From an uncultured Terriglobus sp. (GTDB taxonomy: Bacteria; Acidobacteriota; Terriglobia; Terriglobales; Acidobacteriaceae), in NCBI GenBank assembly GCA_937871605.1, contig CALMRM010000247.1, positions 1 through 17,590 of the forward strand: a stretch of DNA of 17,590 nt, written 5' to 3'. The notes under the pieces are model-generated. The model had not been told where the DNA came from. It made no database searches and worked only from the letters and a program-made list of their open reading frames with translations. Both the position numbers and the translations under genes were made by a program. This document shows positions 1 to 6,476 of this stretch, one piece after another (positions within the stretch are counted from its first letter, which is position 1; the number at the start of each line of letters is the position of its first letter).

Positions 1-5
1 TTGTA

Positions 6-83
<78 letters not shown>

Positions 84-172
84 GCGTTGCTGCTGGATGC
101 CCCGCATGGCTGCGGAGCGGTCACACTGTGCAAAGCGTTCTTCTGCCGCAACAGGTGTGAGTCTATCAGAAG

Positions 173-249
<77 letters not shown>

Positions 250-260
250 ACGACCTTTCA

Positions 261-289
261 AGTCTAGGGCACATAGCGGTTCACCGCAA
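261..289 (-). promoter_or_regulatory. Candidate sigma-70 promoter of the tRNA-Val/tRNA-Asp unit
   Basis: On the minus strand TTGCGG (289-284) and TAGACT (266-261) are separated by exactly 17 bases. They match the -35 consensus in 3 of 6 and the -10 consensus in 4 of 6 positions. The first tRNA base lies 11 bases past the -10 element, which suits a very short leader. The site sits in the 58-base gap between feoB and the tRNA, so it would free the tRNAs from feoB transcription. This is a match by eye only. Confidence 0.4.
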
Positions 290-307
290 CCTGCACTGCG
301 CAGATGC

Positions 308-2182
308 CTACGCGTGCAAGGCAAGCGCGATGCGGTAGGTAAGGAAGGACGCGGTGTAGGCGAGCGCGGTCATATAGCCGAACTGCAGCAACGGCCATTT
401 CCAGCTGTTGGTTTCGCGCCGCACCACAGCCAGGGTTGCGGTGCACTGCATGGCGAGTGCGAAGAAGACCAGTAGCGCAAGTGCTCCGGCCAATCCGATC
501 TCCGCACGGAGCATGGCACCCGTGTTCACACTGCCATACAGCGTAGCAAGCGTGCTCACTACGCTCTCGCGGGCCACGAAGGCTGTTAGCAGCGAGATAC
601 CGACCGTTTTATTAAGGCCAAGGGGATGCAGGGCAGGTTCGATCCAGCCGCCGACGTGCGCCAGGTAACTCGTGCCCACCTCGCCGGCATGGCCGTCGTG
701 AAACGGCATGTGCGACAGGAACCAGATAAAGAGGTTGAGCACTAGAATGACTGTGCCCACCTGCTTCAGGAAAACCTTACTTCGATCTACAACGGCCAGC
801 AGCACAGTGCGCAGGCGTGGCAGTCGGTAATTGGGCAGCTCGATCGCAAACAGCGCCGCGCGACCTTCCAGCACCTTGGAGTTCAGCAGCTTGGCCGTGA
901 ACAGCGCAGCCAGCAGGCCCACGGCATACAGCAGCATCATGGTGACAGCCTGCAGACCCAGCGCGTTGCCCAGCAGCTTACGCGCAGGGATGAATGCCGC
1001 TATCAGCAGGGCATATACCGGTAGCCGAGCAGAACAGGTCATGAACGGCGCGATCAGGATGGTGGCTAGCCGATCGCGTCGTGACGGAATGGCGCGCGTG
1101 GCCATAATGGCAGGTACCGCACAAGCGTATGCCGACAGCAGAGGCAGGAACGAGCGCCCGTTAAGCCCCACTCGACCCATCGTGCGGTCAGCGATGACGG
1201 CAGCACGCGCCATGTAGCCGGAGTCTTCCAGGATCGTAATCACCACAAACATGCAGAGAATAGTGGGTAGAAAGCCGAGAATAGACGCGACGCCGTTCCA
1301 TATACCATCCACAAGAATGGCGCGTACTACGGTGTCAGGCAGGTGCGCAGAGAGGCTGGTACCTACCGCGCTGAGCCAGTTGCTGAGAGCCGTTCCCACT
1401 GGGTACGCAGCGCGAAACATGACCTGAAACGCAGCCGCGATAAACAGGATGCAGAGTACCGGGCCGATAATAGGGTGCAGCGCCCAATGATCGAAGGCTC
1501 GGGTAAAGCGCGAATGCGTCGGCCGGCGGTAGGCACCGGCGCGGGTTAGGTCCCCGCAGTCCACACGGCATGCGAGGGCTGCATTGCCGCCTGCCTGCAG
1601 CACTGGCAGGATCTGTGCAGCTGCATGGCGGCCACCCAGAAAATTGTCAACCGCACCCATTCCTGTTCCGCGCGCAGCGCTGATGAGCGCCGTCGGCGTG
1701 CTGAGTTCACGTGCCATGGCAAGCGGGTCGATGTAGCCGTTGCGCGCGGCAAGCTCATCAGCCATGTTGATGAGCAGTAGGGTGGGCAGGCCACACTCCA
1801 GCACCTCAGCGATGAGAGTGGTGTAGCGATGCAACTGTGTGCCGTCGACCACGAGCAGCAGGGCATCCAGCGTGGCTACGCCGGGCTGCTGGCCGCGCAG
1901 CACCTGCACGGCAATCTTCTGGTCTTCAGATTCCGGCGTTAAGCTCCAGACGCCAGGGAGATCTACAACGATCTGTCCAGACTTCGTCCGTCCGCTTCGG
2001 TGCTCTACTGTAACGCCGGAATAGTTGCTGACTTTTTGCCGCATACCGGTTAGGCGGTTAAACAGCGTCGTCTTGCCGACGTTGGGCGGCCCAACCAAGC
2101 CGATGGTTCGATAGGAGTGGGTAGACCCTACTGGTAGCGTTTTACCCCGCGGCGGCACAAACGACGGTGCTGCGGCGCTCAA
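308..2182 (-). CDS. feoB: Ferrous iron transport protein B (FeoB), compact form
   Basis: GTP-dependent Fe2+ transporter of the inner membrane, 624 residues. The N-terminal G domain shows G1 GPPNVGKTT (31-39), G2 in GVTVE (T58), G3 DLPG (74-77), G4 NMAD (139-142) and G5 SAARG (168-172). The membrane part starts near residue 236 with LHPIIGP and carries the conserved LEDSGYMARAA segment (318-328), a Cys motif CAVP (354-357) where many homologs have CNVP, and a C-terminal RRETNSWKW. The protein is shorter than the roughly 770 residues of E. coli FeoB, mainly because the stretch between the G domain and the first membrane helix is reduced. The start is TTG, overlapping the feoA stop as TTGA; this coupling and the lack of a better start before the G1 motif decided the choice. 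Confidence 0.95.
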   Translation of the reverse strand: MSAAAPSFVPPRGKTLPVGSTHSYRTIGLVGPPNVGKTTLFNRLTGMRQKVSNYSGVTVEHRSGRTKSGQIVVDLPGVWSLTPESEDQKIAVQVLRGQQPGVATLDALLLVVDGTQLHRYTTLIAEVLECGLPTLLLINMADELAARNGYIDPLAMARELSTPTALISAARGTGMGAVDNFLGGRHAAAQILPVLQAGGNAALACRVDCGDLTRAGAYRRPTHSRFTRAFDHWALHPIIGPVLCILFIAAAFQVMFRAAYPVGTALSNWLSAVGTSLSAHLPDTVVRAILVDGIWNGVASILGFLPTILCMFVVITILEDSGYMARAAVIADRTMGRVGLNGRSFLPLLSAYACAVPAIMATRAIPSRRDRLATILIAPFMTCSARLPVYALLIAAFIPARKLLGNALGLQAVTMMLLYAVGLLAALFTAKLLNSKVLEGRAALFAIELPNYRLPRLRTVLLAVVDRSKVFLKQVGTVILVLNLFIWFLSHMPFHDGHAGEVGTSYLAHVGGWIEPALHPLGLNKTVGISLLTAFVARESVVSTLATLYGSVNTGAMLRAEIGLAGALALLVFFALAMQCTATLAVVRRETNSWKWPLLQFGYMTALAYTASFLTYRIALALHA

Positions 2183-2409
2183 AGGTGCGTCTCGACACGG
2201 ATCTTGACCGTTGCAGCCGTCTCACGACGAAGCGCTATGTCCGCGCCGTCAACCCGGACGATGAGCAGGGTACGCGAGGACAGGAAGCGGACCGTTTCCA
2301 CTTCGGCTCCAGCATTCAGACCAAGCGAACATAGCTGGCAGTAAGCCTCGCCCTGTGCCACCCCGGTGACTACACCCCGCTTACCGGACTCCAACTCGGC
2401 CAGATGCAA
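2179..2409 (-). CDS. feoA: Ferrous iron transport protein A (FeoA)
   Basis: Small cytoplasmic SH3-like protein of 76 residues that accompanies and is thought to activate FeoB. The pattern fits the family: LAELESGKRG at the N-terminus, a central SLGLNAGAEVE, then LLIVRVDGADIALRRETA and a hydrophobic-basic end. The length is typical. The start is TTG at 2409; a GAGGA Shine-Dalgarno lies 7 bases before it, and an in-frame TAG stop closes the frame a few codons upstream with no ATG between. Its stop overlaps the feoB start. The gene follows the tyrosine phosphatase gene after 85 bases, so it may have its own promoter; a 12-bp palindrome sits just upstream of the ribosome binding site. Confidence 0.9.
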   Translation of the reverse strand: MHLAELESGKRGVVTGVAQGEAYCQLCSLGLNAGAEVETVRFLSSRTLLIVRVDGADIALRRETAATVKIRVETHL

Positions 2410-2416
2410 ATGCCCA

Positions 2417-2421
2417 TCCTC
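2417..2421 (-). promoter_or_regulatory. Ribosome binding site of feoA
   Basis: On the minus strand GAGGA lies 7 bases before the TTG at 2409. It is the main evidence that feoA starts at TTG, because no ATG or GTG occurs between that site and the upstream in-frame stop TAG. Confidence 0.6.
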
Positions 2422-2423
2422 TG

Positions 2424-2435
2424 CGCCCTAGGGCG
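2424..2435. repeat. Perfect 12-bp palindrome CGCCCTAGGGCG upstream of feoA
   Basis: The sequence equals its own reverse complement over 12 bases and lies just 5' of the feoA ribosome binding site. Its position suits an operator for a dimeric repressor or a small hairpin in the mRNA leader. It does not resemble the AT-rich Fur box or the classical DtxR box. Function unknown. Confidence 0.35.
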
Positions 2436-2494
2436 ACGCTGAGTTCATGGTATCGCAAATGCGACCGGAAGTGTCCGCTATTGATTGCAGGACC

Positions 2495-3301
2495 TCATAC
2501 GGGTCGGCGGAACAGGCGTTTCCAGAAGGGGTGTGTTTCGTCGTCAGCGTTGCTGGCCCGTTCCGTGGCGATTGCGGAGGGTGGCAACGGACGCCCTTCG
2601 AAGACGGCGAGAGGGTTCTCGACGCAGACCTGGTCTGCAACGGCCTTGCCCATGCGCTTTTCTACTTCTAGGCGAGCCTCCTGCATCCTGGGCGGCCGGC
2701 GAACAGTGTCGTGCGCGTCTGTCGCTAGGAAGTGCACCGAGCCAGAGCGCAGTAAGCTCCATGCCAAATCCTTCGCCTTACCGCCAAAGGTGCCTGCGAC
2801 CGAGCCAGCGGTGACCTGCACCAGCAGGCCGCTCGTAATCCACTCTTGCAGCCGTTTGGGTGTACGTTGCAGCGTCTGATTGCGCTCAGGGTGGGTCAAA
2901 ATGGGGGTAAGCCCAGCGACGCGCAGGTTATAGAGCACCTCTTCTGTGCGCGTTGGGATGTTGAAGTCTGGTAGCTCGATGAGCAGGTACTCGGTGCCAT
3001 TGATGGTGTAGCGGTCACGATGCCGTAGCGCGTCTTCCACGTTTTCGAAGTTCAGGTGGAAGTCGCAACCCAGGCCCAGTGTGATGCGCCCTGCGGTTTC
3101 GGCAGGGAGCGCAGCCTGCACCTCATCTAGCAGTGCCCGATTGCGTGCACGGTCATAGTTGTAGGCGTGGTTGGCGTGGGGTGTGGCCACGATATGGGTA
3201 ATGCCATCGTCCACGGCCATCTGCACCATGGCCACGGAGGACGCAACATCGCGCGAGCCGTCATCAATGCCGGGCAGCAGATGGTGGTGAATGTCGATCA
3301 T
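2495..3301 (-). CDS. PHP-family protein-tyrosine phosphatase (CpsB/YwqE type)
   Basis: Metal-dependent phosphatase of 268 residues in the family that dephosphorylates bacterial tyrosine kinases of capsule and exopolysaccharide systems. The metal-site motifs are visible in order: MIDIHHHLLPGIDDG at the very start (H5, H7), ATPH (H42), GCDFH (78-82), THPERN (H137) and ATDAHD (D195, H197). The GCDFH block replaces the GQE-type motif I expect from Firmicutes homologs. It starts with ATG overlapping the purQ stop (ATGA), implying translational coupling. Its probable substrate, a BY-kinase, is encoded about 10 kb away at 13285-15534. The C-terminal 35 residues are basic and poorly conserved in appearance. 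Family assignment is firm; substrate is inferred. Confidence 0.9.
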   Translation of the reverse strand: MIDIHHHLLPGIDDGSRDVASSVAMVQMAVDDGITHIVATPHANHAYNYDRARNRALLDEVQAALPAETAGRITLGLGCDFHLNFENVEDALRHRDRYTINGTEYLLIELPDFNIPTRTEEVLYNLRVAGLTPILTHPERNQTLQRTPKRLQEWITSGLLVQVTAGSVAGTFGGKAKDLAWSLLRSGSVHFLATDAHDTVRRPPRMQEARLEVEKRMGKAVADQVCVENPLAVFEGRPLPPSAIATERASNADDETHPFWKRLFRRPV

Positions 3302-3993
3302 GCCGCCGCCAGGCTGCTGAGGAGGCTCTGGAAGAGCAGCAGCCCGTCCGACGAGCCGAGCAGGGCTTCGCTGGAGCGGTCGGGGTGCGGCATCATGCCC
3401 AGCACATTACGACCCTCGCTGAGCACCCCGGCAATGTTCTCCAGGGAACCATTCGGGTTTGCTGCCTGCGTTACCTCGCCGAGAGGTGTGCAGTACCTGA
3501 AAGCGATGCGTGCTGTGCGCTTCAGTTCCGCCAAAGTGTCCGCGTCACAGAAGTAGTTGCCTTCCATGTGACCCACGGGCATCTGCAGCACCTGGGCCTC
3601 GGTCAGCCCGTGCGTAAAGGGCGAGTCTGTAGTTTCCGTGCGCAGGTGCACCTGCTTGCAGATGTAGCGCAGACCGGCGTTACGCATGAGCGCACCCGGC
3701 AGCAGGCCTGCCTCGCACAGGATCTGGAACCCATTGCAAATGCCCATAACAGGTCCACCCGCCTTTGCGAAACGGGTAACAGCTGCCATGATGGGTGCAA
3801 AGCGCGCCAGTGCGCCCGTGCGCAAGTAGTCGCCGTGCGCAAAGCCGCCCGGCACCAGAATGGCGTCACAATTCTCAAGGTCTTCCGACGCATGCCACAG
3901 GAATGTGACTGGCTGCTGCGCTACCACGTCAATCACATGGTAGGTGTCGTGATCGCAGTTGGACCCAGGGAAAACAAGCACACCAATCTTCAT
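3298..3993 (-). CDS. purQ: Phosphoribosylformylglycinamidine synthase subunit I (glutaminase)
   Basis: Class I glutamine amidotransferase subunit of FGAM synthase, releasing ammonia from glutamine for the fourth step of purine synthesis together with PurL and PurS, neither of which is in this window. The 231 residues show the N-terminal VLVFPGSNCDHD (6-16), the nucleophile elbow GICNGFQ with C86, and the catalytic H203 and E209 in MPHPDRSSEALLG. Length matches the separate-subunit form of about 227 residues. The ATG at 3993 is chosen because the protein then begins at the conserved MKIGVLVFPG; an open frame reaches back to an ATG at 4098 but adds 35 unconserved residues. The downstream phosphatase gene overlaps it by 4 bases. 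Confidence 0.95.
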   Translation of the reverse strand: MKIGVLVFPGSNCDHDTYHVIDVVAQQPVTFLWHASEDLENCDAILVPGGFAHGDYLRTGALARFAPIMAAVTRFAKAGGPVMGICNGFQILCEAGLLPGALMRNAGLRYICKQVHLRTETTDSPFTHGLTEAQVLQMPVGHMEGNYFCDADTLAELKRTARIAFRYCTPLGEVTQAANPNGSLENIAGVLSEGRNVLGMMPHPDRSSEALLGSSDGLLLFQSLLSSLAAA

Positions 3994-4146
3994 AGAAATA
4001 GGGTAACGCGACCCGTCGTTGCCCGGACGTGACGGACGCTTGGCCAAGCAGTGGGCAGCCCCGTTCTGGCTTAACTTAATGAGGGTCTTAAGCATCAATT
4101 GATGAGTCTAGGTTCTGCGTCCTAGCTTATGCAGCAGGTTGGCACG
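3994..4146. promoter_or_regulatory. Divergent intergenic region between purQ and the AI-2E-like gene
   Basis: Both genes must be read outward from this AT-richer gap. It contains a perfect 12-bp palindrome (4093-4104) and a CTAGG/CCTAG inverted repeat (4108-4112 with 4121-4125). I could not identify convincing -35/-10 pairs, and I see no purine riboswitch fold. Confidence 0.4.
4093..4104. repeat. Perfect 12-bp palindrome CATCAATTGATG
   Basis: Self-complementary 12-mer about 100 bases before the purQ start and about 40 bases before the AI-2E-like start. Placed between divergent genes, it could be an operator. No known box is recognised. Confidence 0.35.
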
Positions 4147-4652
4147 ATGACACCAGCAAAGCCAAGTCTTTCGATTGAGCGATCGCCTAAGAGCCCCCTT
4201 GAGGTTGCAGGCGGAGCGCTGCTGGGTTGGTGGCGCGCCACCACGCTAGACGCGCTTATTGTGGGGCCATGTGGTTCGTCGGCCTCTACTTCATCCACGT
4301 CCCGTGGGCACCTTTATGGGCGCTCGTCGGGGCAGTGTGCCAGTTTGTGCCCGGCATTGGCACGGCACTCTCGGTGTGCGGCCCGGCAATCGCCGCGTTC
4401 TTCGCCAGTGTGGATACCGGGCTGGACAAGCTTTGGTGGACGCTGGGCCTGTACGCAGTCATCGCCGTGGTGGATGGCTTGCTGGTGCAGCCGCTGCTGC
4501 TCAAGCGGCAGACGCTGGTGCCCTGGTGGGCTGCCATGATTGGACCCATCGTAGGCGGCATCCTTTTGCCGCCGTGGGGCGCGCTGCTGGCACCACCTCT
4601 GCTGGCTGTGGTCTTCGCCTTACGGCGCGCCAGACCTCGCGTGCAGCCTTAA
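4147..4652 (+). pseudogene. Short AI-2E/PerM-like membrane protein, frameshifted
   Basis: Two reading frames together give one continuous membrane protein of about 168 residues. The first frame encodes the N-terminus up to WWRATTLDALIVG; the second continues as MWFVGLYFIHVPWAPLW, then FVPGIGTAL, a DGLLVQPLLLKR segment and IVGGILLPPWGALLAPPLLAV, which resemble the C-terminal half of AI-2E family transporters. One extra G in the run at 4263-4266 would give VGAMWFVG and restore a single frame, so a one-base deletion is the simplest explanation. Full family members have about 350 residues; this one starts in the middle, but may be a naturally short form since it has its own start. The ATG at 4147 has AGG-containing sequence upstream; ATG 4129 is the alternative. 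Its stop overlaps that of the convergent permease gene. A sequencing error cannot be excluded. Confidence 0.7.
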
Positions 4653-6433
4653 GCCAGTTTGTACTTCGATTCTGCTAGCCGGAAAAGGGGGCGCCACACC
4701 AGCCGGTTGATCGTGACTACCATGAGCGCCATCACGATGGTAGCCAGCAGCAGCACGGCGAAATGGCCGGAGTCCGTTGCAGCGCTGATCTGTTCACCCA
4801 GGCCGAAGGTCTGCATGGTCTGGCCGCGCAGGTGAAAGTACTCGGCAATGATGCTGGCATTCCAGGCACCGCCTGAAGCTGTGATTAGCCCGGTAAGTAG
4901 GAACGGGAAAATGCCGGGCAGGATGATGGTGCGCCAGCGCTGCACTGTGCCGAAGCGGAAGAGCTTGGCCACTTCCTTCATATCGCCAGGGATCGCCATG
5001 GCGCCTGCCACCACGTTGAACAGCACGTACCACTGCGTGCCCAACAGCATTAGCAGGATGGCCGCCGTCCCCATGCCCGCGCCACTCTTGAGCAGCAGCA
5101 GCAGTAAAATTGGAAACAGTGCGGTTGCCGGTACGCTGGCAGCGATCTGCGCCAGCGGCTGGGCAACGCGGGCCAGCTTGAGGTTCGAACCGATAGCCAC
5201 GCCAGCGGGCACGGTCCACGCTGTCGCCAGCGTCAGTGCCACCACCACGCGCAGCAGGGTAGCCCCGGCTCCGCGCAGAACGGTGCCGACCTGTGCTGCA
5301 TCCACACCGCGCAGCAGGTGCATCGCCCGCAACGCGGCATAGCCCACCACAACTACGGCAGCACCCGCAGCAACGATGCGCAACACAGTGGAGAGCCGGT
5401 TGGCAGGCGAAGTTTGCCGTACTTGCTGCCGCGCGGCTGTGCGGAGTGCTTCGTGCCGGTACAGGCGCTCGGTAAGCGGAGCCAAACTCATACGGTCGAG
5501 TACGCGAGCCGCTGACGACTGCCGCAAGATGTGCAGCAACGGCGAATGGACCCGCCGCTCGCTCTCCACCTGTTCGAACTTGAAGCGGTCGCTCCAAGCG
5601 ATGATGGGCCGCCACACAAGCTGGTCTGTCGCCACAATGATGGCGATCATGACCGCAAGTCCCCACAGAATGGCCCCTGTTCTGCCCTCGCTGGCGGCAG
5701 TTTGCAGGTAGCTGCCCAGACCTGGCAGGCGAAAGTCACGTGAGCCCAGCACAAACATCTCGCACGCCATCAGAAAGAACCATCCACCAGCGACGGACAC
5801 CATACTGTTCCAAATCAGCCCGATAGCGGCGTACGGCAACTCTAGTTGCAGAAGGCGTTGCGCCCGCGAGAAGTGGTACACATCGCTGGCCTCCGTCAAC
5901 TCACGCGGCAGGCTCTTCAACGAGGAGTAGAACGAGAACGCCATGTTCCAAACCTGACCGGTAAAGATCAGCACAATGGCACCAAGCTCCAGGCCCAGTT
6001 GGTGTGCATGGAACACCGCCGTCATGGCCAGCATGACACCCGGCAGGAAGCTGAGCACGGGAATCGACTGTAGGATGTCCAGCGCGGCAATCAGCAGCGG
6101 CTCTAACCGGCGGCTGTATGCGGCGACGTAGCCATAGCCGATGGCAAACACGAGGCTGAGCACATAGGCCAGCCCCATGCGTACCACCGAGTACAGTGCA
6201 TACCGCGGCAGGGCGCGCGGCGAAAGCGACAGCACCACGTTCGGCTGAGGCTGGCCGAGCCAAAGCCGCCCAATCTGCACAATGCCATAGAATGCCGCCA
6301 ATCCCACGCAGGCAACCAGCAGGTCCAACAGGAACGGCCAGGAACGGCGCACCGCTTGGCTGCGGGCCAGAGTTGGTGGAGCAGCATCGTTGCGCAGGCT
6401 CTCACTGTTAAAGCGGCTCGGGAGCAGCTTCAT
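4649..6433 (-). CDS. NitT/TauT-type ABC transporter permease with two fused membrane domains
   Basis: Inner-membrane permease of 594 residues containing two BPD_transp_1 domains in one chain, about 75-285 and 380-585. Each has an EAA-like ATPase-docking loop: ELTEASDVYHFSRAQR (178-193) and DMKEVAKLFRFGTVQR (484-499). The halves end alike, with QLVWRPII (271-278) and RLVWRPLF (577-584), showing an internal duplication. A charged linker of roughly 90 residues joins them. An extra N-terminal hydrophobic segment spans about 33-55. The fusion means one copy may form the whole channel that usually needs two subunits. The ATG has AGGGG 8 bases upstream. It follows its ATPase gene after 43 bases. Substrate unknown; the family includes nitrate, sulfonate and related anion importers. 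Confidence 0.88.
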   Translation of the reverse strand: MKLLPSRFNSESLRNDAAPPTLARSQAVRRSWPFLLDLLVACVGLAAFYGIVQIGRLWLGQPQPNVVLSLSPRALPRYALYSVVRMGLAYVLSLVFAIGYGYVAAYSRRLEPLLIAALDILQSIPVLSFLPGVMLAMTAVFHAHQLGLELGAIVLIFTGQVWNMAFSFYSSLKSLPRELTEASDVYHFSRAQRLLQLELPYAAIGLIWNSMVSVAGGWFFLMACEMFVLGSRDFRLPGLGSYLQTAASEGRTGAILWGLAVMIAIIVATDQLVWRPIIAWSDRFKFEQVESERRVHSPLLHILRQSSAARVLDRMSLAPLTERLYRHEALRTAARQQVRQTSPANRLSTVLRIVAAGAAVVVVGYAALRAMHLLRGVDAAQVGTVLRGAGATLLRVVVALTLATAWTVPAGVAIGSNLKLARVAQPLAQIAASVPATALFPILLLLLLKSGAGMGTAAILLMLLGTQWYVLFNVVAGAMAIPGDMKEVAKLFRFGTVQRWRTIILPGIFPFLLTGLITASGGAWNASIIAEYFHLRGQTMQTFGLGEQISAATDSGHFAVLLLATIVMALMVVTINRLVWRPLFRLAESKYKLA

Positions 6434-6476
6434 TTGCTGCGCCCCTGCTGAATAGTCCTTTGCTGCGTGGCGGCTT

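Noticed and set aside
276..287. Terminator hairpin after feoB (GCGGT/ACCGC)
   Set aside because: The stem is 5 bp with a 2-base loop and no T-tract follows on the minus strand; the bases overlap the candidate tRNA promoter instead.
2436..2494. Fur or DtxR box upstream of feoA
   Set aside because: No AT-rich Fur-like or TTAGG-type inverted repeat is visible; only the GC-rich palindrome at 2424-2435.
3385..4032. Plus-strand open frame of 215 codons opposite purQ
   Set aside because: It covers a fully motif-bearing purQ and runs into its promoter region; its translation resembles no family.
3994..4098. N-terminal extension of PurQ by 35 residues
   Set aside because: The conserved protein starts MKIGVLVFPGSN at 3993; the upstream residues have no family counterpart.
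3994..4128. Purine riboswitch upstream of purQ
   Set aside because: I could not find the three-way junction with its conserved loops; the region is short and shows only small palindromes.
5088..5105. CAG-repeat-like run
   Set aside because: It simply encodes the poly-leucine membrane helix of the permease and has no sign of being a functional repeat.
4794..5666. Minus-strand open frame of 290 codons overlapping the permease in another frame
   Set aside because: The permease frame encodes clear membrane helices and EAA loops; the alternative is a low-complexity Arg/Ala/His-rich shadow.
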